A DNA stretch of 64,000 nucleotides from Chelydra serpentina (lineage: Eukaryota > Chordata > Testudines > Chelydridae). Below, in pieces: positions 34,398 to 47,291 of the stretch. Under the pieces are notes generated by a model that did not search any database, was not told the DNA's origin, and worked only from the letters and a program-made list of their open reading frames with translations. Numbering within the stretch: the stretch's first letter is position 1; each line of letters begins with the position of its first letter. Made by a program: the position numbers and the translations under genes. Location: the NCBI GenBank assembly GCA_037349315.1, contig JBAIAC010000006.1, forward strand, positions 19,069,501 to 19,133,500, given 5' to 3'.

Positions 34398-35279
34398 AGC
34401 ATTGATCATAGAGATGAAGGGAAGGAGGAAGATGGAGCATAATTGGAAAGACAAATGGGATTGAGGAATTAAATTATTATTATTATTTTTTTTAGAATAC
34501 CTTATTCTAATCAGAAATTAAATGTAATTGTTTTAGGGTCATCTCTTTACCATTTTAGATAACTTTTTTTAAATTCTTAGATTCAATTTTTTGGTGGTTC
34601 TTGTATATGCAATTGTTCTCGTTAATGCAGAGCTATTGCACGCTGATTGACCCAATTCTACAATTTATTCATGTTGACTAGTACCTTTACTAATTTTCTT
34701 ATTGAATCCAGGATGCCTCAATGTAAAAGTTGCAGAATTTGTCCTGGAGCCTTCCATTCCACAATTGTATTATTAGTTAATACTAATAATGACTTTTTTT
34801 CTACGGATGAACTTTAATTTCTTTTATTTGAATTCTAAGATGCCTATTTATTTTCAACAACTTGTTTATCACCAGTAAAGTTTTCACTGTTTAGTCTAGA
34901 AGTCATAATTTCATCCACTTTCTTTGAAGAACTCTGTCAGTAAGAGACTAATGTCCAAGGCTAAGCTGTGTTTTCCTGTTTTGGTAGCCAAAACTTATTG
35001 AAGTTTAAAAAAACAAACAAACAAAAAAGAACTGTTTTCTTTCGCAGCTGCTTATTCAGACATTGTAGGAATCATATTCCTGCTGTTTTCCAGATTACTT
35101 TAAACAAGTACTATGTCCAAAAATTTACTTTGAGGATAAAATAAATTGGTAATAGTAATTCCTTTTAAACATTGTCTTCACCTTTGCCATAAATAAAAGT
35201 AGAAAACCCCCACCCCCCTCTATACCATTGAATTTTTTTTCCAAATAAGATTAACTTGCTCACTGGCATCTTGACTTCC
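34398..35279. other. PUM2 intron 2, no feature seen
   Basis: AT-rich intron without a recognisable element. Confidence 0.4.
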
Positions 35280-35466
35280 ATCATAGAATCATAGAATATC
35301 AGGGTTGGAAGGGACCTTAGGAGGTCATCTAGTCCAACCCCCTGCTCAAAGCAGGACCAATCCCCAATTTTTGCCCCAGATCCCTAAATGGCCCCCTCAA
35401 GGATTGAACTCTCAACCCTGGGTTTAGCAGGCCAATGCTCAAACCACTGAGCTATCCCTCCCCCCT
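35280..35466 (-). repeat. Turtle tRNA-derived SINE with CR1-like tail
   Basis: On the minus strand it starts GGGGGGAGGGATAGCTCAGT, with A box TAGCTCAGTGGTTTGAGCA and B box GTTGAGAGTTCAATCC, a short unique region, then the CR1 3' end GGACTAGATGACCTCCTAAG and ATTCTATGATTCTATGA. This is the cryptodiran Pol III SINE mobilised by CR1. It is nearly full length and little diverged, and it is the best taxonomic marker in the window. Confidence 0.9.
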
Positions 35467-37020
35467 ATGTAAAGTTTAGTATGGTCCAATAACATGCCTC
35501 TTTTGAATATGTAACTGTTTAGTGGTATTCTGTGCTTCCATCGTTGAGAGAGGAGTCTAGAAATTGTGAATTTCCATGTAATGTGCTGGCTCAAATGAAA
35601 AAATATTTTCAGTCACTGCTTGGAGAGGGTGATGATTCAGCAGCTCCTGCGAAGAGCTGTACTTACTGGCCAAAAGTGTCTGACCAGGTTCACTACAGGT
35701 GTTATGATGTGGCTAATTAGGGGACATAAAGCTGTAAAGCCCTGGTTAAGAACTGCCTAATAAGAAAAGTAGTAGCCCCATAGTTTGGTGTTATATCTCC
35801 CTAGTTCTTGATAGCCATATCATTTAAAAGCTGTTGGCAGAGATTATGATTTGGAGTCTTAGCCCCATTCTGGATCAGAGTAATAGCATGGAGGCCATAG
35901 AGATGTGGTAAAATGTCTGAGAGAAGGAAGGAGTGGTAGGTGTTATGCCAATAGGCTCCCATCTTGATTTGGGGGTCTAGGTGCTACAATTATACAAATA
36001 ATGCTCAGTGTTTCCTGGAAATTCTGTTTAATCTACCATAACATTCCTCAATCCTATACTTAAAGCAAGATGTCTGAGAATTCTGCCTTCTAGGTCAGAG
36101 TTAGTAGTAAGTCCGTCACTGTATGCTAACAATTAGCCCTGCCATGTTTTTGCAAGTTTCCTGAAAAAGGAAGTTATCTTTGTAAATGTTTCAAGGTTAG
36201 TTTTGTTTGCTGGCTCTTCTGTGTGTCTGGTTCTCCGGTGCTCAACTTTTCATTTTTGTATTTGGTATCTAGAGAAAATACTCTTTGGAAATATTCTTTG
36301 TGTTTAGACTCAGAAAATGTACACCACTGTGTAATATTCATCTAGTCTTCAGGCTGTGCCTTTTACTGCTACATTTTAAGCATAGAGTACAAGAGTTCCA
36401 TATAAAATGTATTTAAATATTTTCAGTTTAGGCTGTTTCCTATATATTTGTGTAACATGATCAATAAATACATAAACATACTAAGTCATTAGTTCTGAAC
36501 CTTTTTCATGCTTGGACCCTCCTCCCATATAGCCAGAACGTAGTGAGGAGCCGCCTTTCCTTTAGCTGTATGGAAAAGATAGAAGTTGCATCCCATCCCC
36601 ATGGTGCCTGTTCTTGACCCCCAGGTTAAAGAGCTTTTGTGCTAAATAGTATGGTAAATGCAATATGTTTAATGTAGGTGACCAAAATCTTCCAGTGTAC
36701 TGTTGAATAATGTAGCTGGTCTTCCCTGTGTGCATATGTATGTGTATATATTGAAATATTTATGATCATGTTTAAATGCTTCACAGATTCAGTGAGTGTT
36801 GTAAAGCCGTAATTCTTGAGCTGATGAAATGCCTTGTTGTGACTTGACTGGAACCAAGGGTCATTGGAAACGCAATACGATTCTGGTTTGGATTTTTAAC
36901 AGAATAAATGTATCTTCAGTAGTGTAAAGCATTGTTTTGTGTAATAGAATAGTTTGGTGCTGCAAAATTATTTTCCCACTTCCCCCATGAGGATTTCTTT
37001 AAGGGCACTTAAATGTAATT
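35467..37020. other. PUM2 intron 2, no firm feature
   Basis: Mostly unassigned intron. AGTTCTGAACCTTTTTCATG near 36490 may be the end of a decayed hAT MITE. No gene-like frame was seen. Confidence 0.4.
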
Positions 37021-37049
37021 AGATTTTTTTGTTGTTGTTCATTGATAGA

Positions 37050-37180
37050 CTTCTGATGTTCTATCTGATATTAAGGGCAGTGACTGCCTTTTCCTATGTG
37101 ATTTTTACAGTGCTTAGCACAATGAGGGCGCAATCTTTATTGGGGCCTCTAGAGGCTACTGTAATACAAATAACAAAGAG
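37050..37180 (+). mobile_element. L2-like LINE 3' tail
   Basis: ACAGTGCTTAGCACAATGAG, then TTATTGGGGCCTCTAGAGGC and TACTGTAATACAAATAAC, is the characteristic tail also present at 50690-50780. Confidence 0.65.
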
Positions 37181-39240
37181 GGAAGAAGAGGCGTGCATTG
37201 GTATTATTGGGAGACAGGTGGAATTGGGCTATACTGATTATGAATTAAGAACTAATAAATCACAGGAGTTAACTTGAAGTAGAATAAGGTCTCAAAAAAC
37301 ATAGTGAATTACCTTCTCAAATATATATGATTTTAAATCCTTTTGTAAGTCTCCAGTATTAAAATGATCAAGCAGACAAAACTATCTACTATAGCGCAGT
37401 ATTCTGTCATGGTGAGTAGCAAAAATTGGCACTTTATTTCTGTATTACTTCCAAGCCCACAGTGTCTAAAACAATACCTCTCATTGTTCTGTTTTGACTC
37501 GTGGCTTATTTGTGGCAAGATACTAACTTAACTAGAGTTGTAGCTGTCAGTCCCAGGATATTAGAGAGGCAAGATGGGTGAGGTAATATCTTTCTTACCG
37601 TCAGAAGTTGGTCTAGTAAGACAAGCTTTCCTGTGCTGTGTAAGCCATGCACTTCTGTCTAAATAGCTTTTACATGATTTTTTCCCCAGTTTTTCTGTTG
37701 GGTATTTTGACAGCACTTTGTATGGTGTTTGTTTTTTCACCATTTCCCCTGTGTAGTTAGTTTGCTTCCGTTTTTGTTTGTATATGTTTTTTTTTCCTTT
37801 TTTCTTTTTATATATACACAGCAGTAGTGGAGAGAACTGTTCATTTAAAAAAAGTGTGCGTGTAGTTGTAAGATCACAAAAACTGGCAGGTGGAGTACAT
37901 GAAACTACTTCAAATTAATTTTTATTTATAAACTGGAAAGAAAATATTTGACCAGCTTTTCAGTTGACTGTGTCTCAAAACCAGAGTTTTGGTGAGGGGA
38001 GGAACTTCTTCTGCTTGCCCATGGTAAATTACATTGGTGTTATGTAGTGAGTTCTGCCCTGTTAATTTTCTTCAGAATAAGCAGCAGTCCTTTGATCATT
38101 GCTTCAAGCAGAGGTATGGTCAGCATCATGGTGATAAGAAAAATACCATTTTTGTACTGTTTTCAGAGTAAAACCACACTTTGCTAAATCACTTAGCCTT
38201 CTTCACAGCTCTAGAACCAATCTGAAATACAACAACTATTAGTTGTAAATCTAAATAAAAAATGAATGTATTATCAGTATTAGCAGAATAAATTTTTGAA
38301 CCTTCACTGAAAATGTGACTTGCCTTGTGGTTGTGTACAAATAAATGTGGATCATTCACAGCATGCATTTAAATAAGTCTTTCTGGAGCATATATGCATT
38401 TTATCTCAGTGTAAATCAGGACCCAATTATTAAAATTCTTGAATAGAGCGAAAGCTGACTGTTTTTTAACAGTGTTGACATGTAATTACCAAGAGGAAAT
38501 CCTCATATTTTACGGAACATACAGCCCAACTTTGTAAATAACTGTCCTTGCATCAACAGTGATATTCTTCTTCTTTTTCAGAAGCTTCCCATACAAAAGG
38601 TTCTAGAATTTTTTTGTCTGATTTTTTTAGCCAAAACAACTGTCGTGTCAAGTGTCATGTTTTCATTTTACAAAACTCAATGACATTTACCATCACTGAC
38701 CTTGTTTCACCCTTTTCTTCACTTTCCTTTGTAGATGTTTTAAATAAATGATTCCGAACAAAATAAGATGGAAAGTTGAAAAACCATGCAAGGTTATGTG
38801 GACGAAAACATTAGGATATATGTCTAGTCATGTTTCAATACTACTGAGACCTTTGAAATTAAGAAAACGTAATGTGATTGTTTAAAACCATATTTTACAG
38901 CAATTTGCATGGAGGAGCCATATATTATAGGCAAGGCTGGTAACTGCTTTAGTGAAATTTGGCAGGAGGGTGACCTCTGTGTCAGGAGTATACCTTTTGT
39001 GACCCTTGTGAAAATCTTCCCAAATCTGGCCAAGTTATAAGCCTTTGCAAAATTGTTGTGCACATGCTCAGTAGATTTCTTTGATTTTTTTGAAGCTAAG
39101 ATTCTGTCCTCACTAAGTATGCTCTCTGCAGGCAATGGCTACAAGGAAGAAAACAAAATTCCCATCTAAGTCCTGCTCCAGCTGTTGTGAGAAGGTTCCA
39201 GGCACTGAAGTTGAGAGCAGGGAGCCTAGCCTGTCTCCTG
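37181..39240. other. PUM2 intron 2, no feature seen
   Basis: AT-rich intron. A segment near 37555-37640 (AGAGAGGCAAGATGGGTGAG) may be an old repeat, but I cannot name it. Confidence 0.4.
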
Positions 39241-39242
39241 TA

Positions 39243-39859
39243 CAGTAACTCCTCACTTAAAGTCCTCCCGGTTAACATTGTTTCGTTCTTAATTAGGGAA
39301 CATGCTCGTTTACAGTTGTGAAATGCTCCATTCTAAGATCGTTTGCAGGCTATCAATGGCAGTTTAGCTGTCCCTTCCCCCACTGCCATGTGCTGCTCTC
39401 CAAGACTCCTGCCTGCTTGCTGTGTGGGGGCGGAGGGAGGGGAAGAAGAGGGGGGGCTAATGCTCCCCTGCACCTTGCTTACCCCATCTTCCATAGAGCA
39501 GGGGAGACACACGAGGGAGGGAGCTGCTGCCTTAGGCATAAGCTCTAGCTGTGGGCTTGCTGATCTAATTAACAAGGCAGTGTACTTCTTACCCCACTCT
39601 TGATACCTAACTGGAAATGCGCATCTCTATCTCTGAAACACATCTCTGCCCTCCCTCCTTTCCTACTGGCTTGTAGAGTGTGAGAGTTAACTCTTGAGGG
39701 CTCAGTGGAGTACTAGTTCATGGTGGAAAAAAATTTCCCTGGAACCTAACCCCCTTATTTACATTAATTCTGATGGGGAAATTGGATTAGTTTAACATCG
39801 TTTCGCTTAAAGTCGCATTTTTCAGGAACATAACTACAATGTTAAGTGAGGAGTTACTG
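39243..39859. mobile_element. Tigger-like nonautonomous element, 617 bp
   Basis: The left end CAGTAACTCCTCACTTAA and right end TTAAGTGAGGAGTTACTG are 18-bp perfect inverted repeats bordered by TA (39241-39242 and 39860-39861). TA duplication and this terminus fit Tigger/pogo. The subterminal blocks TTAACATTGTTTCGTT and TAACATCGTTTCGCTTAAAG also mirror each other. It has no transposase and a GC-rich centre. Confidence 0.93.
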
Positions 39860-39861
39860 TA

Positions 39862-41164
39862 CTGTCAGTGACTCCTGCTGGCACCTAGGCACCATGGAAG
39901 AGGAAGGCATCTGTTTTGAATGAAGGAGTGGGGGAGTGAGGACGGAAAGGAGCAGATTGTGACATGCTGTGTAGAGACTGGGATTGGTTGAGTAAGGGGA
40001 CTGTGACTTGGGATAGGGAGGCTGGGACTGGTTGAGCTGGGGGTAAGAGGGGAGGTTACAAAGTGATTGATAGTAAAATAGTAGGCTGTCATCCTCTATG
40101 TGAACTGGTGCCACAGTGGGACAAGACACAGACTTTGCCAAGATGTTTCACAGACTGGGACTGGCTGGGCAAGGAGAACGGGTCTGGCACAGAGAGCCAG
40201 GGGAGGGAGACAGGACAGGGACAGATTGGAGGGGATAGGACAGAAAAGGTCAGTCTTGGAGGGGGAGACAGGTAGAAGTTTGTGCCCACTAGAGCGCAAA
40301 CCTAGAGCCTGGAATGGAACACAAGATTCCTGAGCCTTGGTCTACACTACAAACTTACATCTGTATAACTGTGTGCTCAGAGGAAAATTGTCATCCTCTA
40401 TCTACTATTTAGCTCTGTTATTTTGTAAGCTCAAATACCAGAGGTCTGTGTGGTGGATCTGAAGTTTCCAACTCTACTGATGATCCATATAGGTGTCAGT
40501 ATAATGCCACATGATGGAATTCCTTTTTCTTCAGTTTACTTTAAGAAACCTAGGAACTTGCACACAACTATATTAAAACAATATTATAAAGGTTTCAAAA
40601 TCAAGCACTCAAAATTAAGAAATGCCATAATTAAGGTTGCCCGTGCAGCCTGAAATCGGCACCCTTGTATGTATGTGTTATGATTGTTTTTATTTACATG
40701 ATCACTTACTGTTTTTTTCCCCACAAGATTCCTGCCTTATTCATTGCACAGGATGGACCTGCTGTGGTATGAGTCAGGGTTGCATAGTGAAGGAGCCTGC
40801 TGGTTGTATGACCCAGGGATCATTTGTTGCTGAAGTTGGAAAGTTTGTAGTGAATAGATAGGGAATTACAGGAAGAGAGAATATGCTTGAGGGAGTTGAA
40901 TGCTGCTCTTGACAGTTGGATTCTATGCCACACAGTTCTTATGTGATTCTTGACACGTCACTTAGGCCGCACTTTCCGCAGCTGGTCACTAATTGTGTGT
41001 TCCTCCTTTTCTGGATGCCTGACTTGATATGCTGGGGTCTGTTATGCAGAAGTGCTGCAAGCTGAAGTCAGTGGAAGCTGTGCTTTAGACATATAAATGC
41101 TCTATAATTAATGCTAAATCTGAAAAATCATGTTTTAGTCATCTCAGATTGGGCACCCAAAAGT
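39862..41164. other. PUM2 intron 2, no firm feature
   Basis: A purine-rich G-rich stretch lies at 39890-40270. CCTTGGTCTACACTACAAAC at 40336-40355 is a lone Harbinger-MITE-like end. No gene was seen. Confidence 0.45.
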
Positions 41165-41330
41165 AGTAGAAAATTTTGACCTTAATCTCTCTGAGCTTCA
41201 GTTACCCATTTGTAAAATGGGGATCTCATCACCCTGTCACCTCACAGAGCTGTTGTGAAAATAAAGTAATGTTTGTGAAGCACTCAGATTCTGTAGTGAT
41301 GAGTGCTGTAGAAAAGCCCATGAAGAAATA
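41165..41330 (+). repeat. MIR-type SINE 3' part
   Basis: TTAATCTCTCTGAGCTTCAG, then CCATTTGTAAAATGGGGAT and CAGAGCTGTTGTGAAAATAA are MIR core and tail. Confidence 0.8.
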
Positions 41331-43784
41331 GAATAATTCTGTTTCAAAGCCAGGTTTGACTAATGTGCTGTAAATAAGATGTGGGCCCCCCACTAAGCAA
41401 TGAGGGGGAAAAAATTGAATATCTTGTTCACTATATGAGCACAGTTCCAATCTGTGCCCTGAATGAGGCAGGAGTCCTGTGGAAAAAATAGCATGTGATA
41501 ATGTAATTTAAAACTGTATCATAATGCATACACATGAGGGCTGAATTAAGATTAATTCTGGTATTTCCTGATTTGAGTGCTTGACTTTCCAACCTTAGTA
41601 ATGTTCTTTTAGCATAGGTTTGGGAAGTTTTGGTTTAATATTTATTATAAGTGACTTGCAGCGTGTGCAACTGAGATTGCAAGTGTGCACCTTGAAGTCT
41701 GTTTTTGAGTTTATAAATTGATTGTCTGAGTTCTGTCTCTGCAAGTGACTCAGTCTCATCCACTCAGATTAAAGAGGCAATCCAAGATATTTCATAAGAA
41801 CTCCTTTTGTGCTATGATCTGACTGTGACCGATGCAAATCCATTAATTATGTGTGTGTTGCTCAACTGGAAAGAAACAAAATGATTACATCTGGTTTTTG
41901 TTTTTGTAGTTTGCCAGTTGCAACCTGTGTTCTTCTGAATAAGTAAAACAGAAAAGGAAAGGACAGGTCATGTAACTTTGTGAAGTGTTCAATATATGCA
42001 GTTAGAATGCTTATCTTTCTCCTGTGCGCAAATTATTTTGGAGAAATAACCTAACTACTGGAAATCTCAGTGTTTAACTATGTAAATTAAAATTTTGTTT
42101 GTATTATATGGTTTTGCTGATTTGTAGAATAGATATGAAATTGCAGAGGGGTTGATCTTAAAAGATTCCCTGTATTATTTTTAATATAATTTAAATATCT
42201 AACTTATTGCTAGATGTTTCATATTAATGCACTTTTCTTCACAGCCAAAAATGTCCACATTATTGCCATGTTTAATCTGAAGTATTACTATGGACAGTTA
42301 GGAAAACCCTAGTTCAGAAAGCATTTAAGATGGAGGGGCTACCATAAAATAATAAGAGGACCATATTTAGTGATGTAGGTATCAACTTATACCCACCTAA
42401 AGCACTGTAATACATACATAGAATCTTTTCTCTTGATAATGATCTATTCTGGGAGAGAGACACTGTAAACTCTAGATTTGCAAATAAAAAGCTTTATGGT
42501 TTTACTTTTTAAAGTTTCAGGTTTTAAGGGAAAGTGAAAGATTTCTTCTCTGCATTAGTGTCTGAGTGAGAGAGTGATTTTTTTTTTTTAAATGCTTCCA
42601 GCTAAAAACAGGCATGATAATTCCAATGATTAGTTTTGTTTGGGTATTATTAAATTACTGACACAAATTTAGTTTATATGCTTGGATTGCTAAAAAATAA
42701 ATCAGGAGCCTAATATTACCCCATAGTGTTGATCTCTTGTCCTTTTAGCTGTTGTATAGTTTTTGTCCTCAAGAATACCATCATCCAGTTTTTATCCTGT
42801 GACCTAAACTAGGGAAATCTTAATTAGGATAACTCTGCCATGCCACTTAGAGGAAAATATCTTGTAATTGAGATTTCAAAGGTAACAACATTTTCTACAA
42901 CATTTCATTGATGGTTTTGGGCTCTATATTTGTGTGTGTAGTTTTTTGGTGTATGTGATTTTTGTTTTGATCACATGAACACATATTAGGGAAAACTGGG
43001 AAAATACCGGTAAGTGAAATTTTACATATTTTCACTTATAGCAGGACAACTCTAGCTGTGTTCAAAGTAAAATCAAATTTTAAGAGAATAGGAAGGACAA
43101 TTTAAAGCCTGCTCCCCAAAATTTAAAAAGTTGCTGCTGTTCCTACTGAAGTTCTGTTTTTGATGGAGGGATAACTGAATTTGTAGCACATTATGAGTAC
43201 AAACTGGGATTTCTGAAGAGAAATTATACTCTTTGGCTACATACATGACTTCAGGGGGGGAACGATGCCTTTGGGATTTAGTATTGGGCTTTGTAATCTA
43301 ATACTCGTGACTTTTAAATTCAGAGTAGTCATTTTCTACTATAAATCTCAATTCCAGTCATTAGCGTACTATACTGGAAATGTAGACAGGACTCATTGAA
43401 AGCAATCATCTTGTGATTGTTTAGTGATGCAAGTGTCACTCGCATGTAACATATAACCCTGAGAGATTTGTATAGACAATCAGTTGCCTTATTTACAGAG
43501 ATGTGATCGTGACAATATAGGTGAAGTTAATTTTCCATCTCACAAAGTGACTTTTTTAAGCTGCCTTGTAATGATATTAAAAAATGTTCCTTTGCTTTGG
43601 TAGTTACTCTTCATTAGCTACGTATCAAAGCTGTGAAATCAGGTTTTTGTATATACTCTAGTCAAATATGGACTTTTTTGCTCCACTTAGAGGCAGTTTG
43701 ATTTTACATAATCTACTGAAAGACAACCATGATGGAAGGCAGTGTGATATGAGTACAAATATTGTTGCAAGTAGGTTTCTATCT
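41331..43784. other. PUM2 intron 2, no feature seen
   Basis: No recognisable repeat or gene. A short T/A run occurs at 42578-42592. Confidence 0.4.
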
Positions 43785-45260
43785 ACACAAATGATAACAG
43801 GGATATCCATAGTAGATCAGACTGGTGGTCCATTGAGCCTAGTTTTCTGTCCCAACAGTGGCCAATAACATATTTAGAAGAAAGTTCAAGAAAATCTGTA
43901 ACAGGTGTTTGTGGGTTAACCTGTCCCAGTAGGAAGTTTCCTCTTACCCCTTGATAATTAGGTTGGAGTATGCCCTGAAGTGAGAGGGCTTATGTATCTT
44001 TCAAAACTCATTTGTTTTAGTAGTTGCCATCGTGACCCAAGATAATCTTGTCAACCATATAAATCTCTGTTTCTTTTCAAATCCATGTATAAGTACTATG
44101 GGCTAATTGTTTGTTGTGTGAGAAAAATATTTCTTCTTACCTGTTTTGGATTTACCACCTTTTACTTTCATCAGCTATTCCCTTATTCTTGTAATTGTGA
44201 AAGGAAATTTACATTCTACTTTGTCTGTACTATTCATTATTTTGTATACTCTTATGTTCTCTCATTCATCTCCTCTAAGGTAAACAATCCCAGTCTTTTC
44301 AATCTCATTTCATATGGGAGTTTAGTCTTTCTCTTGTTCATTCTTGTTTCCCATCACTGAACTTCTAATTTTGTTTTTATCATTTCTGAGATATACTTTC
44401 CAATGGTGTCATCACAACTGAACATATATTCCTAATGAGGATGTATCATTGATTTATATAATGGCAGAAATTCTGCCGTATTCTCAGTCCCGCTGTGTAT
44501 CCACCCTGACATTTTGCTTCCTTCTCTTTGAGCAGAGATCTCCATTGAACTGCCCACAGTGATGGGCAGGTCTAATTTCTGAGTTGATGCAATTAATTTA
44601 TAACTCAGTAAGGTTTCTGAGTATCTCAGAAATTCCCTTCAGTGTGCATTGCTTTCAATTTATTAGCATTGAATTTCATCTGCCATCATGTGGCTCGGTC
44701 TCCTGGCTTGGTTTGTTTCTTGGCTGTCAGTCTTCTCTGGTCTTAAATAACCTGTGGCATCTGTAAACTTTGCCACTTCACTGCTCATCTCTTTTTCCAG
44801 ATTATTAATAAATATATTTGACACCGGTTCTTGTATGGAACTTTGTGGCACCCCACACTTTGTAAAAATTAACTGTTAATTCCTGCATTTTGTGTCTTTT
44901 AGCCATTTTTTGATAAACAACAGTACTGCTTAGTTTCTTCAGTTTCCTCTTGTGAGGGACTTTGTCAAAAGCCTCATAAAAATCTAAAGAAATTGTTTGT
45001 TCTCTTTTATCCATTGTTTTATTAACACACTCTAATTAGGGAGGTATGAGTTTCCTTTGCAGAAGCCATTCTGGTTGAACCCTATCATGTCATGGTCTCG
45101 TAGTTGTTCTGTAATATTTTTAATACTTCCATACTAGGTAAATGGAATAAAGTTACTGGTCTGTATTTCTCTGAGTCACTCTTAGTGCCTTTTTTAATGT
45201 AAGTACACATTTGCTATTGTCCAGTCCTTGGATATGGCATAGAATATGCCTATGTGTGTG
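43785..45260 (-). mobile_element. CR1 LINE fragment, - strand, degraded
   Basis: It starts with the reverse complement of a CR1 3' end (ATCCATAGTAGATCAGACTG, CAACAGTGGCCAATAACA) and runs back into RT sequence. The minus-strand fragment near 44800-45000 gives DFYEAFDKVPHKRKLKKL and SNIFINNLEKEMSSEVAKFT, i.e. the F-x-KAFD-x-VPH and LEKGV-SEVAKFAD regions. It is inactive. Confidence 0.75.
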
Positions 45261-45334
45261 AATAAGGCATCAAGAAAGGGGGAGGTTTAAAGATGGAGTG
45301 AGGTAAAGTAAGGACCAGTGAAGTTGGTAGCTAA

Positions 45335-45559
45335 GGGTACATCTACACTGCGATTTAAAAAAAAACCTGTTGTACCAAGTCGCAGAGCCCACGTCAGCTG
45401 ACTTAGGGCTTGCAGGACTTGAGCTGCAGGGCTGTACAATTTCAGTGTAAACATTTGGGGTCTCTGAGCCCAAATGTCTACCCTGAAATTGTATAGCCCC
45501 ACAAGCCCGGGCCAGTCCCGGCCATGCCACAGGCCTTTTATTGCAGTGTAGACATACAA
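45335..45559. mobile_element. Harbinger-type MITE with TAA duplication, 225 bp
   Basis: The left end GGGTACATCTACACTGC and right end GCAGTGTAGACATACAA are inverted repeats flanked by TAA (45332-45334 and 45560-45562), the TWA target preferred by PIF/Harbinger. An internal palindrome pairs TACAATTTCAGTGTA-type sequence (45435-45450) with CCTGAAATTGTATAG (45481-45496). Confidence 0.9.
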
Positions 45560-45562
45560 TAA

Positions 45563-46955
45563 GGGGAAGTAGGGTAAGGGAGAGGTTGAAAGTGAAAAGT
45601 AAAAAGGCAGGTGTAATGGAGACTGATTGTATTTTTTGTATGGTGAACTGAATTGATTATTCTAAAAATTGCTTACAAAGTTCATGACCAAATACCTCTT
45701 GAAACTGGTTATTCTTAAAAATTGGAGCTGGAACTCCTAACAGAGTATGTAAGTGAGTGGACTATAGTTTGATTCCATGTGCATCTACATGATAGGTGTT
45801 TAAGATATGGTGTGTTTGTGTTTCTGATGTCTCTTTCTTCGTTTTGTATTTCAGTGGGTGGGATGAAGTGTTGGTAACCTCAGATAATGCTGTAGGGTAA
45901 CTATACGAGTTATCTTTTTGTGACAATTTAAGATCAGTTAGGTAAAGATTTAATCCATATCTATTCCTCGATCAAAGATGTTACAACAGATCAAAGGGCA
46001 AAGCTCTAACCTAATACCTTTTAATGAACTTTCTAAGGTATGTATCCATCTTCAATGAATGAATAGTCAGGACTTAGATAAAAAGCCTTTACATTCATCT
46101 TTATCAGTACCAGAATTCAAGGGTACTTTCTTGCATTGGTTAGTGATATTAACTCAGTACAGGTGAGCGGTTTTGAGACACTTGTACAATAGTGATATAC
46201 AGTAGCGGGGGTGGGGGGGAACATACTTTGAAAGAGTTTTGACAAAGTCAAGGGAGACATTACAACACTTTTAATTTACACAGGAATATATTTTAAAACT
46301 AAAGTGGATATATTCTGTTTTGTTTGCTTATTTTATCCTACATGGATTTATTGTCAAAAATGTATACATACCTATCAGTGAATGTGCTGTCTGGGGAATG
46401 TGTCATAGGTACTTAGTCTCAACTTTGTGTATATTTTGTTTTTATTGGAGTATTTACCAGCTTCTGACATTTGGAATGAGTTATCTATATTAAATATTGG
46501 GACTAGGGCTAGCACCTAATGCCAAAAGCATTTGGATGGTGGAAGAGAAATACTCAACAAAATGATTTTAGGGGGAAAGATAAATGAAAGGAAAATGTGT
46601 TCAACCAGAAACAGAGCCTTTCCAGCTACAGAAAACATTCACTATTTCCAGAAGTGCTAGTTGAGTTGTCAGAGTGGCCTGCACAAAGGTGAGAAAATGC
46701 AAAGCAAAGAACCTTGCTTTGAAAACGTTGCTTTTCCCCACCCTCTTTTGTGTGGGAGTTTGTCCTACTTAGACTTCTAAAATGAACTACAGCTCATTTT
46801 TTATGTTTCAATCAGCTGGATCTTTTGATTTTCCAAATTATTAACCTCTAAACTAATTAACTAAATATGACATTAATTAAAGAGAGACTTTGATGTGGAG
46901 TTAACAGCACAAGTTTGTTTAACGCTATTCCCCGTGCTATAATAAATGTTTGTGC
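45563..46955. other. PUM2 intron 2, no feature seen
   Basis: AT-rich intron without a recognisable element. Confidence 0.4.
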
Positions 46956-46957
46956 AA

Positions 46958-47270
46958 AACAATGGCTGTCTACACTGAGCTATTGGTGTGATTCCCCTGC
47001 TTGTGTACAGGTACTTGCGCTAGCTCTCATCCAGCTAGTGGAATATAAATACTGCAGTGTTGCCAGGATAGCACGGGTAGCAGCAGCAGAGGCACAGCTG
47101 AGCCATGCAGAGTATAAAGCTGCCTACACCTGTGGTAATGTACTGCCACTATGCTTGCTACTGGGGCAACACTTCCAATTATATTAACGCTGGCTCGAAG
47201 AGAGCTAGTGGGAGTGTGTACACGAGCAGGGGAAATCACATTCCTGACTCTTATTGTACATTTAGCCTAA
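46958..47270. mobile_element. Harbinger-like MITE, palindromic
   Basis: Subterminal arms TGTGATTCCCCTGCTTGTGT (46988-47007) and TACACGAGCAGGGGAAATCA (47219-47238) are inverted, as are the GCTAGCTCT/AGAGCTAG pairs further in. The left end contains GTCTACACTGAG. The RTE retrotransposon is inserted at or just beyond its right edge, so the right boundary is masked by the target duplication. Confidence 0.7.
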
Positions 47271-47271
47271 G
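47262..47271 (+). repeat. RTE target-site duplication, copy 1
   Basis: TTAGCCTAAG matches the copy at 50372-50381 exactly. One further shared T would make it 11 bp. Confidence 0.93.
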
Positions 47272-47291
47272 TCACCTGGATCGATCGGACT

